The notes under the pieces: model-generated | Seen by the model: only the letters and a program-made list of their open reading frames with translations | The model's database searches: none | What the model was told of the DNA's origin: nothing | Made by a program: the position numbers and the translations under genes | Part shown: piece by piece, positions 8,351-16,309 of the stretch | Position numbering within the stretch: the first letter of the stretch is position 1 | Layout of the letters: each line of letters begins with the position of its first letter | Source of the DNA: UBA822 sp965249775 | GTDB taxonomy: Bacteria; Gemmatimonadota; Gemmatimonadetes; Longimicrobiales; Gaopeijiaceae | Assembly (NCBI GenBank): GCA_965249775.1 | Contig: OZ252253.1 | Span: 3,472,001-3,536,000 of the forward strand | Reading direction: 5' to 3' | DNA: 64,000 nucleotides

Positions 8351-9211
8351 ATGAAGCATCTCGTACCCGTTCTAACGCTCTTCTTTTGCGGTGCCACGGG
8401 CGCCTGCACGCAAGTCGACCCGGGCATCGATGTCACGATCCCGAATGAGCCGATCCTCTCCGGCCATTCGCACAACGACTACCTGCGCCAGACACCGCTA
8501 TGGGACGCCCTATCGCTCGGGTTCATCAGCATCGAAGTCGATATTCATCTGGTTGAGGGAGCGCTCCTCGTCGGTCACGACGAAGAAGATCTCGACGCGA
8601 CCAAGACGCTCCGGTCGCTGTACCTGGATCCGCTGAGAGATCATGTGCGAGCCCACAACGGCTGGGTCTACCCGAGCGAACACTCGCTCGATCTCCTCAT
8701 CGACATCAAATCGGACGCGGCGCCGACGTACGAAGTGCTGCGTGACGTACTCGACCAGTATTCGGAAATGCTCACTACGTACTCCGAGACCGAGGTTCAG
8801 ACGAGAGCGATCTCCGTGATCGTGTCGGGGAATCGGCCACGCGGTTTGATGATGGCCGAGCCGGAGCGAATCGCGACCTATGATGGCCGGTTCGAGGACA
8901 TCGAGGACCCCGCGGCTGGCGTTCCCGCAAACTTTATTTCCATCATCAGCGACAACTGGGAAGACCATTTCAGCTGGCGCGGTCTGGGAAGCCTGTCCGA
9001 CCGGGACTCCCGCCAGCTTGCGCAGACACTCGAGGCGGCTCACCGAAGCGGCTACCGCCTTCGGTTCTGGAACATCCCTGTGCCCGAAACCCGACCCATC
9101 GAGGAAGTGTGGAGTCAACTCCTGGATGCCGGCGTGGATCTGCTGAGCATCGACGACGTGAACGCCTATCAGGACTTCATGGTGAAGACGGGACGGCACG
9201 GCTCCCTATGA
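8351..9211 (+). CDS. PI-PLC/GDPD-superfamily lipoprotein
   Basis: A 286-residue protein with a lipoprotein signal (LVPVLTLFFCGATGAC) and a domain of the phosphatidylinositol phospholipase C / glycerophosphodiester phosphodiesterase superfamily, closest in pattern to AIM6-like proteins: SGHSHNDYLRQTPLWDAL near residue 36, SIEVDIHLVEGALLVGHDEE near 60 and LLIDIKSDA near 115. The two His (SHSHND region and VGHDEE) and acidic pairs are the expected metal and catalytic residues. ATG 8351 starts the signal; a TTG-initiated extension reaching almost to the IS end is less likely. Likely role: hydrolysis of a phosphodiester at the cell surface. Confidence 0.75.
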   Translation: MKHLVPVLTLFFCGATGACTQVDPGIDVTIPNEPILSGHSHNDYLRQTPLWDALSLGFISIEVDIHLVEGALLVGHDEEDLDATKTLRSLYLDPLRDHVRAHNGWVYPSEHSLDLLIDIKSDAAPTYEVLRDVLDQYSEMLTTYSETEVQTRAISVIVSGNRPRGLMMAEPERIATYDGRFEDIEDPAAGVPANFISIISDNWEDHFSWRGLGSLSDRDSRQLAQTLEAAHRSGYRLRFWNIPVPETRPIEEVWSQLLDAGVDLLSIDDVNAYQDFMVKTGRHGSL

Positions 9212-9288
9212 TGCTTGCTGCCTGACACGCCTTAGACGCATCTTGTGCGCTATGTTCGAAGCGCTTCATCCCTCGATGGAGGCTCATC

Positions 9289-9687
9289 ATGCGTAGACTC
9301 CTACCCCTTCTGGCCGCAGTGGCTGTACTCGCCTGTGGCGCTGGCGTGTCTGGCACGTACGACCTCGTGGCTATCAGCGATCAAGAACTCCCGGCCACCA
9401 TCGAGTTCTTCGGCACCGAAACCGTTTGGTCCGGGTCGCTAACCCTGAGCGATTCAACGTATACACTGACGGCTACGGTTTCCGAAGGTGACGGGGACCG
9501 AAGGACGGAAAACGAGTCGGGGGCCTTCACGCTCGATGAGTCCAACGTCATTCACTTCACCCCTGGACCCCAATCCGAGGACGATGAGCCGTTCGAAGGC
9601 ACTTGGGATGGTGATCGGATTACTGTCGCACTCGACGACGACATTACGCTCGTCTTCCGGCGTCGGCCTTCTCCTTCGACGTACTGA
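9289..9687 (+). CDS. Small lipoprotein, lipocalin-like beta protein
   Basis: A 132-residue protein with a short lipoprotein signal (LLPLLAAVAVLACGAG). The mature part is a run of predicted short beta strands (SGTYDLVAIS, WSGSLTLSDSTYTLTATVSE, FTLDESNVIHFTPG, FEGTWDGDRITVALDDDITL), a pattern common in small lipocalin-like 'difference from blank' lipoproteins of unknown role. GGAGG precedes the ATG with good spacing. Not assigned to a named family. Confidence 0.65.
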   Translation: MRRLLPLLAAVAVLACGAGVSGTYDLVAISDQELPATIEFFGTETVWSGSLTLSDSTYTLTATVSEGDGDRRTENESGAFTLDESNVIHFTPGPQSEDDEPFEGTWDGDRITVALDDDITLVFRRRPSPSTY

Positions 9688-9710
9688 CGTTTGCCCATCC
9701 GGCCATCGGA

Positions 9711-10016
9711 ATGGGCAGAGTAACACTCGAGGGCCTGATCAGGGTTCCACCAGACCATCTCAATGCTGTGCTTGCAGAGCTTGGCACGCATATCCGATTG
9801 ACTCGCGAAGAAGAAGGCTGCCTGGCCTTCAGGGTTGATCAGCGTTCGTCCGAGCCTTCCGTTTTCGATGTCTACGAGGAGTTCGCTGACAGGGCGTCCT
9901 TCGATGCTCATCAGGCAAGGGTGAAGGAAAGCAGTTGGGGTGCTTGCACCAAAGACCTCGTGCGGGAATACACCGTGACCGAGGCTTCAACGCCCAGTGG
10001 ACGGACGGGCAGTTGA
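9711..10016 (+). CDS. Antibiotic-biosynthesis-monooxygenase (ABM/YgiN-like) domain protein
   Basis: A 101-residue single-domain protein with the ferredoxin-like ABM pattern: LEGLIRVPPDHLNAVLAEL, TREEEGCLAFRVDQ and FDVYEEFADRASFDAHQAR. Members act as small cofactor-free monooxygenases or as quinol-handling or stress proteins. It is cytosolic (no signal). It lies 23 bp after the lipoprotein gene and may be co-transcribed. The specific substrate is unknown. Confidence 0.75.
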   Translation: MGRVTLEGLIRVPPDHLNAVLAELGTHIRLTREEEGCLAFRVDQRSSEPSVFDVYEEFADRASFDAHQARVKESSWGACTKDLVREYTVTEASTPSGRTGS

Positions 10017-10025
10017 CCTAGCCGA

Positions 10026-10337
10026 TCATTCGCCCAGCCAGACGGCCACCACCCTCCGCAAGGCAACGTCGACGTAGACCGTCAGATCGCCTCCGGCCGT
10101 GGCCAACTCGAACTCTCCGTGAGATGGCTGGGGAGGGGGTAAGGGTGCGTAATTGACCGCCCGAAGCGAGTGCCGCTCCTCGATGCCCTCATCGTCGAGG
10201 AAGAGATCATCGTACGGTCGAAGGGCCCGTAGAAGCTCCGACGGGTGGTGCTGAGGGTCGAACCCCAATTCGATAGCCTTGGCGTTAGCAAGCGCCAGCA
10301 CCTCGGCCTCCGTGGCCTGCGGCCCAGGATCAGTCAA
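10026..10337 (-). CDS. Small acidic protein of unknown function (TTG start)
   Basis: A 103-residue soluble protein (EAEVLALANAKAIELGFDPQ at the N-terminus, GDLTVYVDVALRRVVAVWLG at the C-terminus) that I do not recognise. The start codon is TTG 10337 with GAGGT eight bases upstream. It lies only 6 bp after the stop of the PDGxPDLQGNW paralogue and its ribosome site sits at that gene's end, so the two are co-transcribed and probably translationally coupled. Confidence 0.6.
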   Translation of the reverse strand: MTDPGPQATEAEVLALANAKAIELGFDPQHHPSELLRALRPYDDLFLDDEGIEERHSLRAVNYAPLPPPQPSHGEFELATAGGDLTVYVDVALRRVVAVWLGE

Positions 10338-10343
10338 TTCGGC

Positions 10344-11405
10344 TTACCTCGGCTCATCCCGATTCTGGGCCTCCGGTCGTTCCTGATAGCGAGCGCCGCG
10401 TAGTATGCCCACCAGGTTATGATTCCCTTCGTGACACGCGTACTCGTAGAGTTGGTCGTGTAGCGCTTTCATCGGGACCTCGCCCCCCCAAGGCTCGGTG
10501 TACGTCGTGGGGTCGTCGATCGTGAACTCGTACAGGATGGTCTCTTCGTCGACCCGGCTAAACCGCTCGATCACCTTCAGATTGTCCGATGCGTTGCCAC
10601 GGAACCGCTGAAGCGGGTGGAGGTTGGTGGTCTCGACCACGAGCACATCACCCACCCAATGGCCCCAGGAGTCACCCATCCACGGGCGGATGTGGGGCGG
10701 CAGCCGAGGGCCCGATCCGATCCGGATGATCCGCGCGTCGTGGATCATCTCCGCCATGATCACCACGTGATCGGCGGTCTGCACGATCGTGTAGTTGTTG
10801 TTGTACAGGCGGCGGTTGGGGATCATCGGGGGACCGGCGCTGCTACCGAATGACATGACGCACTGCTCAGAGAGGGGTGCAAGCTCCGGATGGTCGTACT
10901 GCCCGAACTGGCTCCGGAGCGCCCTGTATTCCTGGGACTGCCGACGCCCCTCAGCGGTCAGCGACGGCACCCGGCCATCAGGCGGATTCGTGACGAGCGA
11001 GCTCCTGGGCTCACCATTCACGGTGGCCACATGGAAGTCTACCCCTTCGACGAGGGTGACGAGCTCGGTACATGTCCCCGCTCCATAGAAACAGACCGGG
11101 TCTCCAGCTCCCGCCTGTCCCCGCTCGATCCTGGCCACCTCTTCCGGCGTGAGAACGCGACCTTGGCCACGCGGGCGCTGGAACGGGGTGAGCGTCTCGT
11201 TGGACCAGTTACCCTGGAGGTCCGGGTGGCCGTCCGGCGTACGCGGCACGACCCACTGTCCCGAAGCGTCGGCCGCGCTCTGAGCGGCTACGGACGGGAC
11301 CGGCCCGGCCAACGCGGTCACCGGCCCAACCAAGGCCGTCGCGAGGCAGAGGGCCAGAAGACGGCCGACCCGAGGCCGTCTAGGCGACATGAAAACAGCC
11401 GTCAT
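10344..11405 (-). CDS. Secreted PDGxPDLQGNW-family protein, paralogue 3
   Basis: A 353-residue exported protein, a more distant member of the family at 1896, 3074 and 37494. Signal peptide near residues 10-40 ending in VAAQSAADA, then VPRTPDGHPDLQGNWSNETL, IVQTADHVVIMAEMIHDARI, RPWMGDSWGHWVGDVLVVET and LYEYACHEGNHNL. The insert between the conserved blocks is shorter than in paralogues 1 and 2 and contains CFYGAGTC. Unlike those, it has no conserved leader; it begins 7 bp after the cyclase-family gene and depends on that operon. Confidence 0.8.
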   Translation of the reverse strand: MTAVFMSPRRPRVGRLLALCLATALVGPVTALAGPVPSVAAQSAADASGQWVVPRTPDGHPDLQGNWSNETLTPFQRPRGQGRVLTPEEVARIERGQAGAGDPVCFYGAGTCTELVTLVEGVDFHVATVNGEPRSSLVTNPPDGRVPSLTAEGRRQSQEYRALRSQFGQYDHPELAPLSEQCVMSFGSSAGPPMIPNRRLYNNNYTIVQTADHVVIMAEMIHDARIIRIGSGPRLPPHIRPWMGDSWGHWVGDVLVVETTNLHPLQRFRGNASDNLKVIERFSRVDEETILYEFTIDDPTTYTEPWGGEVPMKALHDQLYEYACHEGNHNLVGILRGARYQERPEAQNRDEPR

Positions 11406-11412
11406 GGGCAGC

Positions 11413-12402
11413 TCAAAACACCGCGATAGGGTTCAACGGCGAACCAGTGCCCCCAGGGATCGGAAGCGGCGCGAGCATCAGGAGGAACTCCCACCGGCCT
11501 CTCTCGGCCGCTGCTGCGCCCAGCGCCTCGAGGTCAGCGTTGTCGATCATGTGGATCCCCAGATACAGGATGGCGAAATCGTGCAAGGCTCCGGGCAGGT
11601 TGGAAGGCGAGACGTACGTAGGATGGTCGCTTCCCAATAGCGCGATATCGCGTTCTTTCAACCACGGAATCACCGACGGGTGGAGGCCGGCCGACCGCCC
11701 CCCTCGCGCGCGGCCGCGAAGCCATGGTCCTTCGGCCTCGCGTCGAGCCCACACACCAGTACGAATGAACAGCGCGTCACCGGCAGAGACTCGCACCCCG
11801 GTTTGCTCTTCCCACGCCTCCAAATCCTCCACGAAGATCGGAGTGCCCGGTTCCAGATACGGTAGGCCCCGCATTCTTGGAAGGTCGATCAGGACGCCAC
11901 GGGTGAGGACGCCGTCTTTGAGGTTGTGGATCGAGCTCTTCTCGTGTCCACTTGCGAGTGTGGCGTCGGGGTCGGGCGTGTACCCGTCGAAGAAAGTCCC
12001 ACCGTCGTTGATATGAGCCAGGGCGTCGATGTGAGTGTGGGTGATACCGTGGTAGCTGACGGCGAGCCGGTCCGAGCTGATGCTGAGCATCTCGTGTTGG
12101 TACGGCCTGGGATTGTCGACGGCCTCCACAGTATTGGCGTCAGAGGCCAGAGACACCGAGAACCCCTCCTGAACCAGAGCCACCGCCCCCAAGCGCTTCT
12201 CCGGCGTAATCAGGTTCAGGGCCCCGATCTCACCGTCTTCGCCCCAACGTCCCCAGTTGGATAGTTCCGTCTTCCACTGTTCATACTGGGCCGGGGTGAC
12301 ATCCCTATCGGAAGTGCCGCCCTGCTGTTGGCCGGAGGTGGGTGGGGTCAACGCGACGACGGAAATCAGCAGTACCGGGAAAGATCTGGAGAGCAGCCTC
12401 AT
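11413..12402 (-). CDS. Secreted cyclase-family (kynurenine-formamidase-like) hydrolase
   Basis: A 329-residue protein with a signal peptide (LLSRSFPVLLISVVALTPPT) and a cyclase-family domain. The metal-binding signature GITHTHIDALAHINDGGTFF lies near residue 118 (family pattern HxxTHxDxxxH), with ALFIRTGVWARRE and IALLGSDHPTYV further on. Relatives hydrolyse cyclic or aryl amides (kynurenine formamidase, isatin hydrolase) with a Mn or Zn site. Start 12402 follows GGAGG; a longer open frame begins 18 codons earlier without signal-peptide sense. It is the first gene of a three-gene minus-strand operon. Confidence 0.8.
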   Translation of the reverse strand: MRLLSRSFPVLLISVVALTPPTSGQQQGGTSDRDVTPAQYEQWKTELSNWGRWGEDGEIGALNLITPEKRLGAVALVQEGFSVSLASDANTVEAVDNPRPYQHEMLSISSDRLAVSYHGITHTHIDALAHINDGGTFFDGYTPDPDATLASGHEKSSIHNLKDGVLTRGVLIDLPRMRGLPYLEPGTPIFVEDLEAWEEQTGVRVSAGDALFIRTGVWARREAEGPWLRGRARGGRSAGLHPSVIPWLKERDIALLGSDHPTYVSPSNLPGALHDFAILYLGIHMIDNADLEALGAAAAERGRWEFLLMLAPLPIPGGTGSPLNPIAVF

Positions 12403-12465
12403 CGTTCGTCCTCCGCTTGTGTGGCTCGACTCTGGAAGACGGCTGGCATGTCGCATGATGACAGC

Positions 12466-13539
12466 TCAGCGCGCCGTGTAGGTTCGGCTGAACCCGTTGC
12501 GGCTATTCATGACGGTGAAGGTGCCGTCCTGGCTGACCGACGCTCGAATCCAATGGCCGTTGCACTCGGGGGTCTCTTCCAGGTTCGCGATCATGTCTTC
12601 CGCGGTGTTGTGGGCCGGATCCGGATCGAGCAGCGAACGGTGGCCCTGCCAAATCCCTTCGATGCCCGGACTGTTCGCGATCCGGTCGTAGTGCGCGGTC
12701 GAGACCTCGCGAAAACCGGGTGATGCGCCCCCGAGCCCCTTCCGCGGACCGTTGTTCACGACGACGACCTGAGGCTTGATCGCATGGAGGTGCGTCGGCG
12801 AGCCCGCGTCGTCGAAGGCTCCATGACGACTCGTCTGATAGAGCGTGACCTCACCCACCTTGTTGGTGGGGCACGACAGCTCGACCTCCATCGCCCAGTT
12901 GAGATCCCCGAGGTCGAGAAAGGTGAACCGGCCGTATGTGAAGAGTACCCCGACGCTGCGCTGATTCTCTGGGCTGGCCTGCGCTTTGAGCTCGGCCGTC
13001 TCGCACAGCGCGTTGGATCCGCCCTCGTTGACGGCTGTCGTAATGAGTCGACCATCCGAGGCGATGACGTCGATCTCGACTGATCCGAACGGGATCTTCT
13101 CGCCGGCCTCGACGGCGGTTCTCTTGTCGCCGCAGACGCTGAGGTATTCGTCGAGCCATCGCCGATTGCTCTCTTCGGTGAAGGTCCCATGGTCGATGCA
13201 GTTCTCGATCGGAATCATCTCGGCGAGCGCTTGAAGCCCGCCCACGTGATCCGCGTGGTAGTGGGTGATGACCAAGTAGTCGATCCTGGTCAGGCCGGCC
13301 TCTTGAGTCGCGGCAAAGATTCGCTGTGCGTCCCGGTCATTGGCTCCAGGGAAGCCGGTATCGACTAGCAGCGATTCCCCGGTGGGAGACACAACCAGGG
13401 TAGCGGCGCCACCTTCGACGTCTACCCAGTAGATGTCGAAGTTCCGTGACTGCGCCGGCGTTTCGACGGGGATGCACAACAGCCCGATGAGCCACATCCA
13501 ACGCACGACTCGTTTCGACCGCGCGACTGGTTTCGACAT
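12466..13539 (-). CDS. Secreted MBL-fold metallo-hydrolase
   Basis: A 357-residue protein with a signal peptide (RWMWLIGLLCIPVETPAQ) and a metallo-beta-lactamase fold. The dinuclear metal motif VITHYHADHVGGLQALAEM lies near residue 94, LLVDTGFPGANDRDA near 45 and TSRHGAFDD later. The ComEC/Rec2-C-terminal-like arrangement (WVDVEGGAATLVVSPTGESL) suggests phosphodiesterase or lactonase-type chemistry; the substrate is unknown. AAGGAG precedes ATG 13539. It ends 63 bp before the start of the cyclase gene and could feed into that operon. Confidence 0.8.
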   Translation of the reverse strand: MSKPVARSKRVVRWMWLIGLLCIPVETPAQSRNFDIYWVDVEGGAATLVVSPTGESLLVDTGFPGANDRDAQRIFAATQEAGLTRIDYLVITHYHADHVGGLQALAEMIPIENCIDHGTFTEESNRRWLDEYLSVCGDKRTAVEAGEKIPFGSVEIDVIASDGRLITTAVNEGGSNALCETAELKAQASPENQRSVGVLFTYGRFTFLDLGDLNWAMEVELSCPTNKVGEVTLYQTSRHGAFDDAGSPTHLHAIKPQVVVVNNGPRKGLGGASPGFREVSTAHYDRIANSPGIEGIWQGHRSLLDPDPAHNTAEDMIANLEETPECNGHWIRASVSQDGTFTVMNSRNGFSRTYTAR

Positions 13540-13549
13540 GCTCAACTCC

Positions 13550-13694
13550 TTGTGTCGAGGCACGGCGAAAATAGCCCTTCCGCCATCCCCGCGAAACGAC
13601 GATCACGTCATGATGCTTGGACGGCGACTCTGGGCGTCTGAGGAGCCTCCGCTTGCGCCTACCGCCCCGCGCTCGGATGTTGAACGCGGTCTGA
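13550..13694. repeat. Duplicated intergenic block, copy A
   Basis: About 145 bp here match 14350-14493 in the same orientation. Anchors are TGTGTCGAGG, CGCGAAAATAGCCCT then CGAAACGACGA, then CTTGCGCC, and GGATGTTGAACGC then GTCTGA. Copy A lies between divergent genes (13539 minus and 13716 plus), copy B before 14523 plus. Both end about 20-30 bp before a plus-strand start, so the block probably holds a promoter. Confidence 0.65.
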
Positions 13695-13715
13695 CACTCA
13701 GTAGAGTGGGGTCCT

Positions 13716-14291
13716 ATGAAAAAGTGGCTGAAGCGCATCCGTGGCGTACTCGGAACCGGTTTGACTTGGGCTCTAGTATGGGGCGTCGTTGGTACCGCAA
13801 TCAGGATCGTAGCTTTAGCAATCTCTGACGACCCTTTTGGTGGCGTAGAACCGGTTACCAGCGTGCTCGCTCTACTCGGCACGTTTGGTGCGATGGGCTT
13901 TATCGGCGGCGTCGCCTTCGGTACGGTCCTCGGGATTACGGAGGGCCGTCGTAGGTTTGATCAGATGTCGCTACCGCGGTTCGCCGCTTGGGGGGGAGCT
14001 GGTGGTCTCGTCCTGTCTGTGATCATGTTCATCGCTGGGGGGTTCCAAATCGGGCTCGGAGAGCTCGTCATTCTTGGCACTCTGCCGCTACTGGGTGCGG
14101 GCTCCGCCGCCGGATCACTGGCACTGGCCAGAGGGCTGAGCCCTTTGCTCGAGGTCGGTGAGAGCGGCGGCCTGATTGAAGGGGAATACCCTGCCGCCGA
14201 TTCCGCTCCCGCCGAGGGCGCTGCCGACATCGATGCAGACATCGACGACATCGGGCTGACCGAAGAGGAAAAGCGCGAACTGCTCGCGTAG
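13716..14291 (+). CDS. Glycine-rich multi-pass membrane protein of unknown function
   Basis: A 191-residue protein with about four hydrophobic segments (TGLTWALVWGVVGTAIRIVA, VLALLGTFGAMGFIGGVAFG, AAWGGAGGLVLSVIMFIAGG, ELVILGTLPLLGAGSAAGSL) and an acidic Ala-rich tail ending in DIGLTEEEKRELLA. Family not recognised. The same tail motif survives alone at 5328-5375. The duplicated block lies directly upstream. The ribosome site is weak (GGGG). Confidence 0.65.
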   Translation: MKKWLKRIRGVLGTGLTWALVWGVVGTAIRIVALAISDDPFGGVEPVTSVLALLGTFGAMGFIGGVAFGTVLGITEGRRRFDQMSLPRFAAWGGAGGLVLSVIMFIAGGFQIGLGELVILGTLPLLGAGSAAGSLALARGLSPLLEVGESGGLIEGEYPAADSAPAEGAADIDADIDDIGLTEEEKRELLA

Positions 14292-14349
14292 CGCCGCACT
14301 CGTCACACAGCCATCGCACGGCCGGACCGATGCCTGTGTCGTGGCATCC

Positions 14350-14493
14350 TTTGTGTCGAGGGACCGCGAAAATAGCCCTCCCGCCGCCCCGACGAAACGA
14401 CGACCAGGCTCTGACGGCCCGACCGCGACCCTGCATATGAGGGGCCTCGGCTTGCGCCCAACGGCTCGCTCCCGGATGTTGAACGCAGTCTGA
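14350..14493. repeat. Duplicated intergenic block, copy B
   Basis: This is the second copy of the block at 13550-13694, diverged mostly in its centre while keeping the ends and the CGCGAAAATAGCCCT core. It is followed by GGAGGAG and the GTG start at 14523. No open reading frame is shared between the copies, which argues for a regulatory rather than coding repeat. Confidence 0.65.
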
Positions 14494-14522
14494 TCCTCTC
14501 AAGCCCAGGACGGAGGAGAATA

Positions 14523-15083
14523 GTGAAGACCCTTCGCGTCATGTCGGTCTTTCTCCTAGCACTCGTCCTCGCCAGTCCGTCTGTAGCTGTCGCTGCTCAG
14601 CAAACGCCCGTCACACCAGGTGCGAGAGTTCGTATTTCAGCCCCCTCCGTCGCCGAGAATCCACTTTTGGGCACTGTCGTTGCGCTGCCGGCAGACACGC
14701 TCATCGTGGACGCTCCTGGCTACGCTGATCCATTGGCACTGCCGCTTGCCTCCGTCGCGCGGCTTGAAGTGAGCCAGGGCCAGGAGTCCAGAACGCTTAA
14801 GGGAGCTGGCATTGGTTCTTTGATTGGCGCAGGTGCTGGCCTGGCTAGTGCGGCTATCGCGTGCGCGATCACCGGGGACTGCGATTCCGGCGATCCGTAT
14901 ACAGGTCTGGTTTATTTATCTCTTGGCGTGCTGGGCGCAGCCGCCGGCGCTCTTACCGGCGCTATCATTGGATCAACCAAGGAGGTCGATCGCTGGGTGG
15001 ATGTGCCACTTGAGCGCGTTCGCTTCGGCCTGACGCCAAGTGAGCACCTTGGGCTAACAGTTTCCGCCAGGGTCGCGTTCTAG
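14523..15083 (+). CDS. Secreted protein with glycine-zipper-like hydrophobic segments
   Basis: A 186-residue protein starting at GTG with GGAGGAG upstream. Signal peptide (VFLLALVLASPSVAVAAQ), a small beta part (GARVRISAPSVAENPLLGTV, ADTLIVDAPGY), then two Gly/Ala-rich hydrophobic hairpins (GAGIGSLIGAGAGLASAAIA, LGVLGAAAGALTGAIIGS) and a short beta end (LERVRFGLTPSEHLG). The build resembles outer-membrane glycine-zipper proteins, but no named family is assigned. Its stop codon TAG is the CTAG target of IS630 copy 2: TA is the target duplication and G is the first base of the element, so the protein is unchanged. Confidence 0.7.
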   Translation: MKTLRVMSVFLLALVLASPSVAVAAQQTPVTPGARVRISAPSVAENPLLGTVVALPADTLIVDAPGYADPLALPLASVARLEVSQGQESRTLKGAGIGSLIGAGAGLASAAIACAITGDCDSGDPYTGLVYLSLGVLGAAAGALTGAIIGSTKEVDRWVDVPLERVRFGLTPSEHLGLTVSARVAF

Positions 15084-16183
15084 TGTAGTGTCGCCAAAGT
15101 CTCATTGGCTTTGTTGACCTTCTTGAGGATCTGGCGGACGGTGGCTGTCCATGTGAAAGGTGTGGGGTTTTCGTTGCGGCACTCGATGTAGTCGGTGATG
15201 GCTTGGATCAACTCGTCCACGCTGGTAACGGCGAGCCGCCGCAGTTGTCGCTCGGTGAGTTCGCTGAAGAAGCGTTCGACAAGATTGAGCCACGAGGCCG
15301 AGGTGGGCGTGAAATGGAAATGGACTCGCCGATGACGTTGGAGCCACTGTTTCACCTTGGGATGTTTGTGCGTGGCGTAGTTGTCGAGGATGACGTGGAT
15401 GTCGAGATCCTTGGCCGTCGTGCGCACGACCGTGTTCATGAACTTGAGAAACTCCTGATGGCGATGCTTCGGCATGCACTCCTGAATGACGTGGCCGGTG
15501 GCCACATCGAGGGCCGCAAATAGCGTGGTCGTGCCATGGCGCTTGTAATCGTGGGTGAAGGTGCCGGCGCGCCCGCGCTTCAGCGGCAGGCCTGGCTGGG
15601 TGCGATCCAGGGCCTGGATCTGGCTCTTCTCATCAAAGGAGAAGACGATCGCCCGCTCAGGCGGCTGCAGGTACAACCCGACGACATCCCGGAGTTTTTC
15701 TACGAAGGCGGGGTCGGTGGACAACTTGAACGACCGGACCCGATGGGGGCGCAACCCATGGGCCTTCCAGATGCGCGCAATCGTGGAGTGATGCAAGCCG
15801 GTCACTTCGGCCATCAGCCGCGTACTCCAATGGGTGCCGCGGCCCGTGGGCGGCGTCGTTTGTGTCGTGCGGTGCACGATGGCTTCTTCCTCGGCCAGGG
15901 TAATACGTTTCGGGCGTCCCGACCGCGGGCGGTCGGCCCGGAGGGCCGCAAGCCCGCCAGCCTCATACCGATCCAACCAGAGTGTGACGGTCGGGCGCGA
16001 GACGCCGACATCACCACAAATAGTCGAGCCCGAGTCCCCCGCAGCGGACCCGAGCACAATGCGGGCGCGCTCGACCACGCGTTGGGGGGTCGTGCGGGAT
16101 CGGACCAGCGATTCGAGGCGCGCGCGGTCCCCGCGGCGCAGTGGCATAACACGTATGGGTAGTGGCATGTCATACAATACCAC
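15080..16183 (-). CDS. IS630-family transposase (copy 2)
   Basis: The 367-residue product is identical to copy 1, with the DDE residues in SFDEKSQIQALDR, VILDNYATHKHPKV and SWLNLVERFFSEL. The stop codon at 15080-15082 is again made from outside the element (duplicated TA plus host C, reading TAG on this strand) and overlaps the stop codon of the convergent host gene ending at 15083. Confidence 0.93.
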   Translation of the reverse strand: MVLYDMPLPIRVMPLRRGDRARLESLVRSRTTPQRVVERARIVLGSAAGDSGSTICGDVGVSRPTVTLWLDRYEAGGLAALRADRPRSGRPKRITLAEEEAIVHRTTQTTPPTGRGTHWSTRLMAEVTGLHHSTIARIWKAHGLRPHRVRSFKLSTDPAFVEKLRDVVGLYLQPPERAIVFSFDEKSQIQALDRTQPGLPLKRGRAGTFTHDYKRHGTTTLFAALDVATGHVIQECMPKHRHQEFLKFMNTVVRTTAKDLDIHVILDNYATHKHPKVKQWLQRHRRVHFHFTPTSASWLNLVERFFSELTERQLRRLAVTSVDELIQAITDYIECRNENPTPFTWTATVRQILKKVNKANETLATLH

Positions 16184-16223
16184 GTAGCCTTATATCATGC
16201 AAGATAATTTAGCGACACTACAC
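15083..16223 (-). mobile_element. IS630-family insertion sequence, copy 2
   Basis: An 1141-bp element with GTGTAGTGTCGC terminal inverted repeats and TA at 15081-15082 and 16224-16225; both junctions read CTAG. It is inserted exactly in the TAG stop of the gene ending at 15083. Orientation is opposite to copy 1, so recombination between them would invert about 7 kb. Confidence 0.93.
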
Positions 16224-16309
16224 TAGCACCCCTGGGGGCCGCTTGCAGGAGCACTGCCTCACCCGCTACCCTGGTTCGAGCGTCGCAGACCATTAGGGGA
16301 GGACTAGAC

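Noticed and set aside
8298..15082. Composite transposon formed by IS630 copies 1 and 2 (or 2 and 3).
   Set aside because: Each copy has its own complete ends and CTAG junctions, the genes in between look resident, and a TA duplication is too short to prove joint movement.
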